Origin: Nitzschia sp. pyKryTriq1
Lineage: Eukaryota; Bacillariophyta; Bacillariophyceae; Bacillariales; Bacillariaceae
DNA: 64,000 nucleotides
Assembly (NCBI GenBank): GCA_956465555.1
Contig: OY101115.1
Span: 3,820,120-3,884,119, forward strand
Reading direction: 5' to 3'
In this document: positions 1 through 11,080 of the stretch, one piece after another
Layout: the number at the start of each line of letters is the position of its first letter
Numbering within the stretch: position 1 is the first letter of the stretch
The notes under the pieces: model-generated
What the model saw: only the letters and a program-made list of their open reading frames with translations
Told to the model about the DNA's origin: nothing
The model's database searches: none
Position numbers and translations under genes: made by a program

Positions 1-284
1 GCTCTTGGTGGATCTTTGGCAACGACAAAGCTCTGTCCAGTCTGCTTGAGAATGCCACTGGACACGCCTCGCTTTAAGGCTGATTTGATTTGATTCGCAT
101 TGTCGTACTCAAATTCCGACTTTAGGTACTTGAAAATGGTAATTCGAGAGACGCCGCCATTGGCGCTTGGTGGGGATTGACGAATGGCATGCACAATCTT
201 ATCGATCACCGACTTGGGGGTGCCACTAATACTACTACTGCTGCTCGTGGTCTTTTTGGAGGAAGCGGTTGCAAGCTTGGGCAT
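1..284 (-). CDS. Linker histone H1/H5-like protein, 3' end beyond window
   Basis: The minus strand is open from an ATG at 284 to the window edge (94 residues, no stop), so the gene is partial. A Ser/Thr/Lys-rich tail of about 22 residues is followed by a winged-helix globular domain. It has the usual H1 layout: PKSVIDKIVHAI helix, then GGVSRITIFKYLK, then NQIKSALKRGVSSGILKQT, then a beta hairpin ending FVVAKD. By family knowledge it binds linker DNA at the nucleosome dyad and compacts chromatin in the nucleus. A Lys/Ala/Pro-rich tail would be expected beyond position 1 but cannot be seen. Other winged-helix proteins are possible, but the Lys-rich motif order fits H1 best. Confidence 0.82.
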   Translation of the reverse strand, partial: MPKLATASSKKTTSSSSSISGTPKSVIDKIVHAIRQSPPSANGGVSRITIFKYLKSEFEYDNANQIKSALKRGVSSGILKQTGQSFVVAKDPPR

Positions 285-2322
285 GATGGACAACTGACTG
301 TGATACGGATTTTTAATGAAAAGGAAACAGGTGTTGTGGGTTGGAAAGTATAAAGTAGTAGTATGGCAATGGGCATTTTTTCAAAGCGAAGTCGTCGCAA
401 GGAGTCGCGAGGATCTTGGATCTTGGATCTTGCGGATCTTGGACATCGGATATTGTGCTGGTACTGTAAGATCGCTGGTTGTTGACCAACGCTTGCGACC
501 ACTTGAAGCGCAGCTAATAACGCGTTGTGGACTGAATAAGAAAATAAGACCCAGCTTATTACTCACGAATCATATGCTTGAAACGTTATACTTTAAAGCG
601 ATTTATTTCACGGATCCAAATGGAAATCCAATACATTATTTCTCATTCAATTCAAACAAAAAATAATTCAACCATGCATCGACTACCACACAACTTACAA
701 GGGGTATCGAAAGATATGGTCTGCGCGCAGCCGTAACGTGCCGGTAAGGCTTGGGTTGTTTAGAGGGGTTACCTAGATTGAGTGTGGACATCAAGGGGTT
801 ACATAGAATGAGGGGGTTACCTAGATTGAGTGTGGACATCGAGGGGTTACGTAGAACGAGGGGGTTACCTAGATTGAGTGTGGACATCAAGGGGTTACGT
901 AGAACGAGGGGGTTACCTAGATTGAGTGTGGACATCAAGGGGTTACGTAGAACGAGGGGGTTACCTAGATTGAGTGTGGACATCAAGGGGTTACGTAGAA
1001 CGAGGGGGTTACCTAGATTGAGTGTGGACATCAAGGGGTTACGTAGAACCAGGGGGATACCTAAATTGAGTGTGGACATCAAGGGGTTACGTAGAACGAG
1101 GGGGTTACCTAGATTGAGTGTGGACATCGAGGGGTTACGTAGAACGAGGGGGTTACCTAGATTGAGTGTGGACATCGAGGGGTTACGTAGAACGAGGGGT
1201 TCAAAGGTTCGATCAAAAGGTATCCCTACCCTAGCCAACCCAAAGAGGTTGCCGACTGATCAAATCATCTCTCACTTGTCCTCTCAAAGTGATGTTGACG
1301 TAAAACTTGGAATACCGTGCCTTTTTAAGTTTGCTTATCATTTCATTGCAAGGCTCGATGATGCCTGCAAACTCCGACGAAAAAAACTATGGGGACGACG
1401 AGTCAGTGACCACTATTTTGCGAATGCTGGCCAATGGCAAAAAGATTGGGGGAAACCCACTACTACGTGTGTAATGAACAGTATTATTATTGTTTATTAT
1501 CTTGTTGTACTGTACTCGTACTCCCCATTATTGTTGTACTCGTACTCTCACTGGGGTAAGTACTGGGGTAAGTACCCCATTATTGTTGTACTCGTACTCT
1601 CACCGCGGTAAGTACTTTATTAATACCGCGGTAAAACTACGTGCTTTTTGTCTTAGAGTGTTTGTGCGTACTCTGCTGGTTATTCGTGCGCGGGAGGACT
1701 TGTACGGTACGATTGCGGAGATGAGAACCCCGTGTTATTGTTAGTAGATTTTATGGTAGATTATTTTTCGACTACATCATTCACAGTACCGGTACCGGTA
1801 CCGGTACAGAACGATGCGATGAACATGCGCAAGAGAGAGCGAGAAGTTCTCATGGGCCAGTCGTGACATCACCCGCACACACGCACGCACGCCTGTTGAA
1901 CACGATCTGATTGGCCGGAAGGATATGGAATACATATGCCTCCGACGCGCATACTTGCGCATGATTCTCCGATCTGACAGGCCGGAAGGAATACTCCGAC
2001 TACAAAATACATATGCCTCATTTTTTTGAATGACGTATTCACGACTGGTACAAACCTGCACGTTTCTCCGTAGCAGAGGTTTTTTGCTTCATTCGCGCGT
2101 TAAGTTTCTGCCGTTTTTTTTGCGCCCCGAACTGAACTCAAAAAATCAAAGCTGACCCAAGTGCAAAGTCGACGGTCTGTTCGTCTCACGCAACACGGGA
2201 AATTACGGGGGAGATAGGAAGCGCTGCGCGCAGATCATTCCAAACACCCCTTGCAACACTCACATAGACTAACGTAATCGTCACCCACAAGACAACAACA
2301 AGTCGTCGTAGACTTGCATCTG
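285..2322. other. Intergenic region with satellite and microsatellites
   Basis: No convincing gene. It holds the 48-bp tandem array at 766-1197 (listed separately), AT-rich unique sequence, repeated GTACTCGTACTC and GGGGTAAGTACT motifs at about 1500-1620, and an alternating TACCGG run at about 1787-1806. The open frames here come from the satellite or are short and lack family features. Confidence 0.7.
766..1197. repeat. 48-bp tandem satellite, 9 copies
   Basis: Nine head-to-tail 48-bp units differ by only a few substitutions. Each unit has two GGGGTTAC boxes (one followed by CTAGATTGAG, one by GTAGAACGAG) separated by TGTGGACATC. Because 48 is a multiple of 3, both strands stay open and give 16-residue periodic translations (starting GLPRLSVDI on plus). 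That explains the long overlapping open frames without a gene. The reverse-strand core CGTAACCCCTC recurs in the unrelated 32-bp satellite at 13.4-13.7 kb. Confidence 0.9.
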
Positions 2323-2739
2323 ATGTACCGACTCTTGTCGCTCTCCCTCCTGTTGTTTTCAGTATTCATGGCGACCTCCTCTACTGATAATCAAGCCGAA
2401 GCCCTGGCCGCTTCTTCGTCCAGCGCCAACAACAACAACAACGGTAGTGGCGGCGAACTTCCTCAATTGCCTCCACCCGATCCGGATTCAAAGCTTCCCA
2501 CCATTCGCTTAGGGGAAACAATCCGACTGGAAGAGATGGGACCAATCATTTTGAATACCGATGGGACAACACGGCGTATTGAAAACTGGGATAACTTGAC
2601 GGAACGAGAAAGAGAAGTCACATGGCGACGTATTAGCAAACGCAACGAGGAACGTCGGCAAAAGCTTCTTCAGGAGCAAGAAGAACAGTTGAAACAACAA
2701 AAAGAGGAAAAAGCAGAAAATGAAGCAGGCGAATTGTAG
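2323..2739 (+). CDS. Small conserved protein with MGPIILNTDGTTRRIENWD motif
   Basis: 138 residues from the ATG at 2323; an ATG at 2368 is equally possible. A hydrophobic start (YRLLSLSLLLFSVF) is followed by a Ser/Ala/Asn-rich low-complexity stretch, then a conserved block: TIRLGETIRLEEMGPI, an NTDGT turn, R-IENWD, LTERERE, and an R-ISKRN-ERR helix, ending in a Glu/Lys/Gln coiled coil. I recognise the block 'GPI-N-DGT-RI-NWD-T--ER----R---KRN--R' as a small protein family shared by fungi, plants and algae, but I cannot assign a function. If translation begins at 2323 the protein may carry a signal peptide; if at 2368 it is probably cytosolic. It converges on the ChaC-RCC1 gene, whose stop lies 64 bp away. 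Confidence 0.7.
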   Translation: MYRLLSLSLLLFSVFMATSSTDNQAEALAASSSSANNNNNGSGGELPQLPPPDPDSKLPTIRLGETIRLEEMGPIILNTDGTTRRIENWDNLTEREREVTWRRISKRNEERRQKLLQEQEEQLKQQKEEKAENEAGEL

Positions 2740-2802
2740 CTCCTAGCTCTTGCACTAATCGGAAGACTACTACCGGTACTACTACTACTACTACTACTAC
2801 TA

Positions 2803-5042
2803 CTAGGATGGTGCGACTACAATGGCAGCCAGGTAGTGAGCCCCTCCCACTGCGATTGTCACACTTCCGTCCTGCAGTCCGGGTGGTGCTACAGCACGGG
2901 CTCCCTTTGTTAAGCCAGGGATGAGCTGGTCATCGGTGTCATGTGTTGCAAGATTGCCGCTATATAGAACGAGATTAGCAACGAGTAGACGGAATAATTA
3001 ATTAATCAATCAATCAATGCGAGCAAGGTTCAAGTGAGAATAGCGCCATCAAATAGTGCAAAGCCTGCAGGTACGTAGAGCATATAGAGCGATACTTACT
3101 GTTCATTCCAGCCACAGCCCCATATTCGGTTGTCTTTGTCCACAGCCATTGTGCACTCGGAACCGCAAGCTATCATCGACACATCACAGGCCGAAAGGAT
3201 TCGCATAGGTGACAGCACATTCTCTCTCGTTCCAAGACCCATTTGACCCTTATCGTTTCTTCCCCACCCATAAACAATACTCTCGCCTGTGGGTGCTTGA
3301 GCTTGGACCACTGTGTGGGACCAACCACATTCCACTCGGACCTTGCTACCTTTGGGGAAAGGTGGCATGTCCTCTACCATCGTTGGAGTGGAATCAAATT
3401 TCTTGCCGTCAATAGATCGACCCAACTGGCCGTATTTGTTTTCACCCAGTGTCCAGATGCGACCATGTTCATCAATGACTACCGTATGCCTTCGTCCACA
3501 AGCTACGGCAACTAATCGACTCCCGTCACTCGGTTTCCAATGGCCCGCTGTCTCTTGATCTGAGGTTGGCAACGATTGCCCAAATTGACCACTGCCGAAT
3601 GTGATCAGTTCGCCCGTATCAGCGAGAACTGCAGAGTGGAATAATCCAGCTGCCACTGCGGTTGCTTTGACGTCCATCAAAAAGTCGGGCGTGTTTGGAG
3701 TGTCATGCAGTGTACTCGTACTACCTGGAGACGATGGGCTGCCAGTGACTTGGCCCCGTTCGTTGCATCCAAAGCTAAAGACTTTTCCTGTTTCTTTCTC
3801 AACGATCAGGGTATGACTGAATCCAAGTGCTGCGCTGTCAACCACCAAGTCCAAAAGAGGTCGAACTATTGGTAACGGATCGTCCTTGCTCTGCTCGCTG
3901 GTACAATGGGCACATTGACCGTCTCCATTCCACCCCCAAAGATACAACTTGCCACTTTCAGACAAGAGTCCCGAGTGTCCCCCTCCTGCCAACAGCTGCA
4001 TTGGCTTGTCGTCACCAGTGCTTATCGGTGTGCAGAGCACAATTTCTTTTTGTTCATGCGCATCCTCGCCATTGTTTTTCAACATGGCCGCGTTATTGGG
4101 CCGATCGAGAAGAAGTTGATTGTGTTGGTTGCTCCCCGATCCAAACAAAAAGTAAAGTTGCGACTTGATCTGAAAATATCGCGCCATACTCGCTAGACTC
4201 GTCGTATCGTCGTTTTCGGCAGCAATAGTATGAGTATCGGACAGAAATCGATCCAAGCTATTCAGATAAACGTCGTTCTTTCCACTTGGACCTTCCGAGA
4301 CGGACATGATTGCGGCGGCCAGGGGTAGATCTAGCAGTGCGCGCGGCCAGAAGGCTGGATTGTCGGGAGTTCCTCGATACAGGAGAGCTTCGTGCATCTC
4401 TCCAGTTTCGTCTTCCACAACCTCGATGACGTCCCGTGAATATCCTCCCTTTTCGCGAAAGTCCAATTCTTCCAAACACTCATTTACCAGCTCGGGGGGG
4501 ATCAAATATATTACACCTTCTGTCATGGTAGGTTCCGCCAAAGGGATACTACTTGCACCTTCTGGCAGTCTATGAATTTCAGCAACTTCGCTATCTTCCA
4601 GTAGGGTACAGACGATACCCGGAAAGGTGGGTCGTCCCCGGTGATCTGTACTTTTCTGGGCCCAACTTCGTTTGTAGCCACGCGCTCGACCCAACGCTCC
4701 CACCACTCCCTCTTTTGCAAGAGCCCCTGTTCCTGGGTTCCAACACAGAGATCCATACCCAAACAATCGCAGGTAGCCATTATTTTTTTGAATCAGCGCT
4801 TGAACCTCAGCATTTTCGGGGACGACGCCGCCTACATAAATTTGCTGCACAGGGTCCCATTGAGGTGTGACGGGTGAAGATGATGACGATTCTTCTGTGC
4901 CATGGTCGGCCATGTTCCACTTGGAAGACGCCGGTCGCCGGTCAACAAAGACGATCGGGGACCAGGAAGAGACGACGAGAAACGAGCAGTGAGGAACCAG
5001 AAACAGTAAGAAATGTAAACGCCTCGAGAGGAACCTGATCAT
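2803..5042 (-). CDS. ChaC-type gamma-glutamylcyclotransferase fused to RCC1 repeats
   Basis: Two exons: 5042-3100 and 2959-2803. The 140-bp intron (donor GTAAGT, acceptor TATAG) restores an RCC1 blade: the tryptophan-rich WGCGWNE continues as HGNLATHDTDD, giving 699 residues. After a signal-like N-terminus comes a ChaC fold with the substrate-binding FGYGSL motif (about residues 94-99) and the conserved acidic motif in LDFREKGGY (Glu near 197). By family knowledge ChaC releases 5-oxoproline and Cys-Gly from glutathione. The second half has repeated RCC1 signatures (GSGSNQHNQL, WGWNGDGQC, FGCNERGQV, LGENKYGQLG, WGRNDKGQMG), typical of a seven-bladed propeller that binds protein or chromatin. 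Start chosen at 5042; codons further upstream extend into low-quality sequence. The fusion suggests a targeted or regulated glutathione-degrading enzyme, which is inference. Confidence 0.85.
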
Positions 5043-5698
5043 GTTGATTATAACAGCAGGTTGTTGGGAGATGGCTTCATCTGTTGTGGTGTACCGGTAC
5101 CTGGTACTGTACTGGTACAGTACGAGTATGCATGCTATCCTCGATCCTCGATCCTCGATCGTGCTCATCGCATCGTCGGCATCAGTATGTAGTTTTATTC
5201 CCGCGGTACGTACTCGTACACGTTACAGTTAAACACGCAGTGGGTCACGCATCAAGCGTCATGTCTCAATCGGATCCAACGAGTCGTCAGTCGTCTCCAA
5301 AAAATACTGTACCTGGTACATGCACCATCCGCTCGAGCTACTCCATTAGTGAGTTACCTGGTACCAGCTTGACTCGCTACTCTACCACTAGTAGGGTCTT
5401 CCAGGTGTGTATGTCTTTTGGAGTGCTGGAAGCTTAGCTCCAACAAAGGTGACGACACGACTGATACCATCACTGTGATCGATCACCGGTTGCGTTTGCT
5501 GTTGTCGTCGCGGCGCCCTCTAGCTAGAGGTTCTTTTTGCGCAAGGCTCTCTACTAGAAGTCCACAAGTTCACGCACCAGCCGGAATGGGGACGGAGAGA
5601 TAACTTCTTGAATAGACATAGTGCGCTGTTTAACTCTAATAAATGCTATAATTTGTAGACAGTACTGCCCAACTCTGGGATCGTTTCCCATTCGTACT
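5043..5698. other. Intergenic spacer
   Basis: No gene seen. The spacer separates two minus-strand genes and contains several GTACCGGTAC and TACCTGGTAC palindromes (about 5090-5120, 5307-5315, 5357-5365) and a short GATCCTC direct repeat at about 5139-5160. It should hold the promoter of the ChaC-RCC1 gene and the 3' flank of the cysteinyl-tRNA synthetase gene. Confidence 0.6.
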
Positions 5699-8032
5699 TT
5701 ACAAATTTAACTCTTCCAACTGCTGTTGTAGGGATGCAATATAGGATTCTACCCCTTGTTCACCAGCCGTCTTGAGGAGCTTCTCGCGTGCCTTTTCATG
5801 GTTCTTGAGCTCCTTGGCGACTGACTTCTGCTGGGACTTGGACAACGGCTCGCCCTCACTTGTAGTCAACGGGGTTCCGTCGTCGCCGTAGCTTCCCCAC
5901 TTGCCAGCGTTTTCTCCAACTTTGAAGAGTTCGGTCACCTCGATATTGCACTGCTGTGCTTTGGAAATATCAGTAGTCAATTTGTCAACCTTGCCTTGCT
6001 TTTTCTTGGCCGCTGCCTCTGCTGCTTTCTCACGCTTCTCTTCAATCTCTTTCTTGATGGCTGCCGGATCGTCCATTTTCCAGATCGAAGTTTCATTCGA
6101 ATCTTCCACACGGATTCCCAAGTTCGCCAGAGTTTCATCCCGGACGTCGTCGCACTCCTTCAAAAAGACACTCGGCTCGCTCTTGGCCTTTGCCGCCACA
6201 CGAACCTTTTCACGAAAGTCGACAAAGGCGTCTACAAAGGGCGCCACCACTTCCTCTTTGGAGCCACTACCTTCTCCGGTCGCTTCGCTAAAGCCAATCA
6301 CGTCATTGCCTTGCACAGCTCCAAAGATCCGAAGGATTTTTGTGACATACAGGGCGACCTTTTGTACCAGTAAATTTTTGGGCTTGGCCTCCGCTGTCAA
6401 GTACTTGTTGCATTCCTGTACCAACTCGACCAACTGTTGGATAACTTCATAGGTCTTAAAGTTGTCCAAGAGCGATGCATGGACCTTTTTCTGACTGTCA
6501 TTGAGAGTCTGAAAAAGTGCTCGATCCGCCGCAGACCATCCTTGACGTTCCGAGACAAAATCATTACGCATCACCGACTTGACAGCTCCAAAGAAATTTT
6601 TGAAATATTTCTCCTTGGCCTTGGCATCATCTACCGTTTGGTCGCTATAGTTCATGGGTTTATCCCATGGCTGCATTAGGAACATGAATCGCAGTTGTCT
6701 CGGAGAGTGTTCTTGCAGCGCCTGGCGGATGGTAATGAAATTCTTGAGTGATTTCGACATTTTGAGCCCCTTGATGTGCAAATGGCCCGCATGCAAAAAG
6801 TAGTTGACCCACTGGCAACACTTGTGGTAGGCTTCCGCTTGCGCCATTTCATTGTCGTGGTGAGGGAACATTAGATCGACGCCTCCCCCATGAATATCCA
6901 AGTTTTCACCGATAATATCGCTCGCCATGACGGAGCATTCAATGTGCCACCCAGGTCGACCCGGGCCCCACGGAGATTCCCAGGAGGGTTCGCCGGGTTT
7001 ACTGGCCTTCCATAGGGCAAAGTCGTTGGGGTGCTTTTTCTTGGAATCGCCAGCCGCCAATGCTCCTTCTCCTTCGGCCATCTCTTCAGCACTCGTGTCG
7101 ACACCAGGCTTTAGTTTGCGGTAGTCATATCCATCGCCTTTGAATGTATTGGTATCGAAATAGACATCGCCATCCGACGCGTATCCAAAACCGTTGTTAA
7201 TGATGCCTTGAATGTAATCAACAATCTGGGGGATGAATTCAGTAACTCGTGTGACCACATCTGGTTCTTTCACGCCCAATGCTGTCATATCTTCAAAGAA
7301 TTCTCGTTCAAATCGTCGGGCGTGATCTTCGAATATCTTGGGGTCTGTCACGGTCGATCCCTTTAGCTTGTCCAGGTGTTCCGCCAAGGCATCGTGACCA
7401 GCAGCAATCCAGTCCATCATGATCTCGTTGTTGGCAGCTTCCAGGGCTTGGACTGCCGCTTGAGATCCCTCAAGAAACTGAGAGAGCTTAAATTTGGCTT
7501 CTTCCAAAGCTTCTTGTCGCTTTTCTACTTCTTTTGCCGTAGATTTTTCGGGCAGTGGTTCTTCCAACTTTTGGATCTTGCCTCGGAGACTCGCTTGCTT
7601 GCCAGCCATGGCAGCTTGGATGTCCGCCTTGACAAAAGCAAAGTTGTTCTCGGCAGTCTTTTCCTCTTTGTAATCAGCTATGAGCTTGTTCTGCCTGGCT
7701 CTCAAAATAATTTTATCGTCCACATCGGTAATATTGACCTGATACAGCAAATCAAAGTGAAAATAGTCTTCCATGATCCGACGTAGGATATCAAAGGTCA
7801 AGTACGCGCGGGCATGCCCCATATGGCAGGCATCGTACACGGTGGGACCGCAAGTGTACCAGGTGACGGTTCGGCCTTGACGAGGACGAAAGGTATCAAT
7901 GTCATCCGTGATGCTGTTGTGCACCTTGAGGGCGGGCAAATCATTATAGTCGCTCGAGACCTCGGGGCAGTACCAGCGAGCACGGCCCTCCTTCTGAATG
8001 GGATCCTTGCAGAGACCTGGGGCACAAGACAT
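5699..8032 (-). CDS. CARS1: Cysteinyl-tRNA synthetase, eukaryotic cytosolic type
   Basis: Single exon, 777 residues, close to animal cytosolic enzymes (about 750). It charges tRNA-Cys with cysteine using ATP. Class I features are all present: zinc ligand Cys61 in CGPTVYD, HMGH (HIGH equivalent) at 70-73, a second zinc Cys at 366 in WHIECS, the zinc-site [12 protein letters not shown] segment with His391 and Glu395, and KMSKS at 424-428. A long eukaryotic insertion (about 120-250) follows the first half of the Rossmann fold. The C-terminus has an [14 protein letters not shown] helix and a Lys-rich tail, as in cytosolic CARS. There is no clear organelle presequence. Confidence 0.96.
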   Translation of the reverse strand: MSCAPGLCKDPIQKEGRARWYCPEVSSDYNDLPALKVHNSITDDIDTFRPRQGRTVTWYTCGPTVYDACHMGHARAYLTFDILRRIMEDYFHFDLLYQVNITDVDDKIILRARQNKLIADYKEEKTAENNFAFVKADIQAAMAGKQASLRGKIQKLEEPLPEKSTAKEVEKRQEALEEAKFKLSQFLEGSQAAVQALEAANNEIMMDWIAAGHDALAEHLDKLKGSTVTDPKIFEDHARRFEREFFEDMTALGVKEPDVVTRVTEFIPQIVDYIQGIINNGFGYASDGDVYFDTNTFKGDGYDYRKLKPGVDTSAEEMAEGEGALAAGDSKKKHPNDFALWKASKPGEPSWESPWGPGRPGWHIECSVMASDIIGENLDIHGGGVDLMFPHHDNEMAQAEAYHKCCQWVNYFLHAGHLHIKGLKMSKSLKNFITIRQALQEHSPRQLRFMFLMQPWDKPMNYSDQTVDDAKAKEKYFKNFFGAVKSVMRNDFVSERQGWSAADRALFQTLNDSQKKVHASLLDNFKTYEVIQQLVELVQECNKYLTAEAKPKNLLVQKVALYVTKILRIFGAVQGNDVIGFSEATGEGSGSKEEVVAPFVDAFVDFREKVRVAAKAKSEPSVFLKECDDVRDETLANLGIRVEDSNETSIWKMDDPAAIKKEIEEKREKAAEAAAKKKQGKVDKLTTDISKAQQCNIEVTELFKVGENAGKWGSYGDDGTPLTTSEGEPLSKSQQKSVAKELKNHEKAREKLLKTAGEQGVESYIASLQQQLEELNL

Positions 8033-8480
8033 TCTGTTCTTTTCTCTCTATACTTGTATTGTCTTGTATTGTATTTTACTCGTACACCAGTGTATGTTGC
8101 CTTGGGTCAGGGTCTTTTTGAAGTTTAGACGTGCGGTTCAGGGTTCAGGGACTTCGCCTTGACAATAATGACAGTTACAGTTACAGTCAAGTCCGAGTAA
8201 CGAGTAGTACAAGCATTGGCAGATGGCCGATGGCCGCCATCGTCCATCGTTCCAGTTCTCGTGTTTTTGCGGTCCTCACTGACCTTGGATTTCGGAGCGC
8301 GCGCGCACACGACACGCCACAGACCTCGTCTGCTTGTGGTTGGGAGCACACGCGCCGCGTGATGTTATTTCGTTCGTTTTGTTCTTGGTGGGGTTGTTTA
8401 TTGTTGCCTAATAGTGTGTTGTCATCATCTATCCGTACCACACGATCCATCATAAGCTTTTTCGACGATATCAAAAACAT
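8033..8480. other. Divergent promoter region
   Basis: Divergent spacer between the cysteinyl-tRNA synthetase and oxygenase genes; it must carry both promoters. I see GT-rich short repeats (ACAGTTACAGTTACAG at about 8170) and no gene or clear regulatory motif. Confidence 0.5.
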
Positions 8481-10052
8481 ATGGAATGGTTTCTGAATCT
8501 GGCAATGGGAATCCGTTATCTGCAGAGCCAAGCTAGATCTCACTTTGATTCTTCCCTAAGAGCAAATTTTTTGACCTTTCTTTGCATGTACGTGTACCGG
8601 CACAACAAGACTTTCATCATTTCGTCGCTGTTGTTGTTATTAAGTCTCGTTGCCGCCACGACCGCCGAGTCAACCGCAAAATTGGCATTCCCATTTTCAC
8701 CGTGGACGAAACAGCGTACAATTGTGGGTTCTTCTGTCGCTTTCACAAGAACGCCTTGTCATCGCCGTTTCTTTTCGATACGAGGAGGCTCTACTACCAC
8801 CAACCAAGAATTGCTGCCAGAAAATCACACCAGCATCATGAACGAAAATCCTGATCAAGTCATTGGAGGAGGCGCTATTAATGAAAAGAAGCGTACCTTT
8901 GTGAATCATCGTATGGATGATGATGACACCACCCATGGAGTACCCTCCTCCACTTCCGTGTTTCAGGGTACTCGCAACCAGGCTCATTTTCTGCATGCCA
9001 TGGAAGGCCTCGATCGTTATCCGAACTATCTAGCGAAATGGTCTCCCGAGGATGCCGAGAATCTGGAAGAGGCTTTACAGCAGCGACTAGATCAGGTGCG
9101 TCAGCAGAGAAAGAATGCTCAAATACAACATGATAGACTCCAACAGGTGATCGAGAAAGTTTGTCAGGACGAGCCCACTTGGAAAGAGTTTCTAGAACCG
9201 CCTCGGACTTGGGACGAGATTCGAAAGTCAGATATATTGGATACAAGTACGAATCAGGCAGTCTTTCAAAGCAAGTTTTTTCGACCCAGCAAGAATCATA
9301 CAGTGCCGTCGGTAAATGATGTACTCTGTGGAGCAGCGAGGGTCGAATTGGACGCTGGGTATTTGGAAGACCTCATGGACGAAGAAGTCTTTGACGTGTA
9401 TTCCTTTCCATTGTTGTCGGAGTCCTTTTGTATACGCCTGCAAACTTTTACTCGACGAATCATAGACGAGCTAGACAAGATCAAAGATCCCGACTTTGTT
9501 TCTGGTGGGCAACGGAGGGTCAGAAATCTAGACAATCTGGGGTTGAGCTGGCTCAATGATCTCTTATTTCAACTGGTAATTCGACCGATTTCGAGAGAAT
9601 TATACCGAGAAACAGAAATGGGAGGTGACAACGAAAGCAATAGAGGTGATTTGGATTGGCGGCATGGATTCATTGCGGCGTATTCCGCCAATCCTGATGC
9701 CCACAGACCGCGACAACGTTTGGTTCCCCACACGGACGACGCCGAAGTAACACTCAATGTATGTATTGGGGATGTCTTTGAAGGTGGCAAGCTCAACTTT
9801 TGGGGTCTTCGTGGGACGGATATGGCAGGAAAACTAGTAGGAGAGTACACGCCCCAACGAGGTCGTGCCCTCTTGCATGCAGGTCGTCAACTACATGAAG
9901 TAACGGACGTGACCTCGGGTGAACGATTTGCTCTCATCATGTGGACAAGAAGCTGGGGTGGTATCCGCTCTACAATGTGTCCTTGCTGTTGGCTGACCCG
10001 CAGAACAGACGGATCGAAATCCAGTTGTATATGTTCGGCACGATGGAATTGA
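8481..10052 (+). CDS. 2-oxoglutarate/Fe(II) dioxygenase, prolyl-4-hydroxylase-like
   Basis: 523 residues, single exon. A hydrophobic segment at about 44-60 is likely a signal anchor. A coiled-coil-rich linker (about 190-230, RLDQVRQQRKNAQ) leads to a C-terminal double-stranded beta-helix. The iron ligands are visible: His417-x-Asp419 in VPHTDDAEVTLN and distal His472 in GRQLHEVTDV, with Arg482 (SGERF) placed to bind 2-oxoglutarate. These enzymes hydroxylate proline or lysine, or act on other substrates; the substrate here is unknown. After the fold comes a cysteine cluster, CPCCWLTRR then CICSARWN, which I take as a conserved C-terminal zinc-binding extension. Its start lies 448 bp from the divergent CARS start. 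Confidence 0.8.
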   Translation: MEWFLNLAMGIRYLQSQARSHFDSSLRANFLTFLCMYVYRHNKTFIISSLLLLLSLVAATTAESTAKLAFPFSPWTKQRTIVGSSVAFTRTPCHRRFFSIRGGSTTTNQELLPENHTSIMNENPDQVIGGGAINEKKRTFVNHRMDDDDTTHGVPSSTSVFQGTRNQAHFLHAMEGLDRYPNYLAKWSPEDAENLEEALQQRLDQVRQQRKNAQIQHDRLQQVIEKVCQDEPTWKEFLEPPRTWDEIRKSDILDTSTNQAVFQSKFFRPSKNHTVPSVNDVLCGAARVELDAGYLEDLMDEEVFDVYSFPLLSESFCIRLQTFTRRIIDELDKIKDPDFVSGGQRRVRNLDNLGLSWLNDLLFQLVIRPISRELYRETEMGGDNESNRGDLDWRHGFIAAYSANPDAHRPRQRLVPHTDDAEVTLNVCIGDVFEGGKLNFWGLRGTDMAGKLVGEYTPQRGRALLHAGRQLHEVTDVTSGERFALIMWTRSWGGIRSTMCPCCWLTRRTDGSKSSCICSARWN

Positions 10053-10213
10053 AAGGATACATATCTAAAAAGTAGTGTAAAGAAGTGCATCTAATGTATA
10101 TTTAATAGTTGATTGTGTTTCCAGAACACACTTGGTCGGCTCGAGTGAGTAGCAGTATAATCTCGATTCGTTATCGGAAGGGACTGAGACAGAAGTTCTA
10201 CCGACGTGTTCTC

Positions 10214-11080
10214 TTAATCCTGGTGTAAGCGGACTTGTGGCTGATCGTAGTCCCCGCATAGCCATCGCAGAAAGGTGGGTGGTTCCATTATTCGCTTGAG
10301 GGACCACCCTCGAAGTTCGGCAATGACTGGGTACACGAATTCCAAAAAGTAGTACGTGTGGCCCACCACAATACCGATACAGTCCATGGTAATACTATTT
10401 CCCAGCAGAACACTGAATCCCAACATGACCCATGGAAGATACGGTGCATTGAATGTGAAGAAGCCCAAGAAGCTCATTTTGATATCCTCATTTCGACGAC
10501 CCCAGACATAGACCATCATAAACGTCAAGGCGCTGCCCAAGAAATGAACATGCGTGTATACTGCCACCAATGAAATGCAGAGGATACCAAACGACAGCAT
10601 CAAGACATAGTTTGCTGTTCGGCCGCGAAAGTCTCCCTCTTCGAGCAAGCGACTATACCTTACCAGAAAATACATGTGGAATAAGAAGTCCACCGAGAAG
10701 ACTCCAAAGAAGAGGTACGATGTAACCAGCCGCCAGACCTGTCCCTCAAACACCAAATTCCAATTGAAATATAACGAGAACGGGCTGATAATGTCCACTG
10801 CACATGCCGCTGTTGTCAAAAAGGCCCCTGTTAGGTAGAGGCGTGATATCAATGGGATCTCCATGTACCTGAAACAGAACGCAATGAACGAAGAAGAGTG
10901 GTGAGCATACACACACACACATCCACTCAGTCGTACTGTACGGCGACGAGCTGTCCAAGACTGAGCCTACAGACAGTAAAGTACTACGAGTACAGTGAAT
11001 TCGTACCAGGACATGACATCAACGCCAGCTCCAGGGTTGCCCATTGCTCCAACTGCGCCACCGCCTGCTCCAAAATCCAT
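10214..11080 (-). CDS. Derlin (Der1-like ER-associated degradation protein)
   Basis: Two exons: 11080-11007 and 10868-10214. The 138-bp intron joins TG with G to restore Trp in SWYMEIPLISR, giving 242 residues. The first exon encodes a Gly-rich cytosolic leader. The conserved Derlin core is clear: WYMEIPLISRLYL, the NWNLVFEGQVWRLVTSYLFFG signature, FLFHMYFLVRYSRLLEEGDFRGR, and four or more membrane helices. The WR motif (GQVWRLVTSYLF) and the GxxxG-like HFLGSALTF helix match rhomboid-pseudoprotease Derlins. It acts in the ER membrane in retrotranslocation of misfolded proteins with CDC48/p97. Diatoms also carry a symbiont-derived Derlin (sDer1) in the second plastid membrane; there is no bipartite presequence here, so the host ER form is more likely. 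Confidence 0.93.

Noticed and set aside
751-1611. Long plus-strand frame (286 codons) and its minus-strand mirror over the 48-bp repeats
   Set aside because: Both exist only because the repeat length is a multiple of 3 and lacks stops; no family features or start context.
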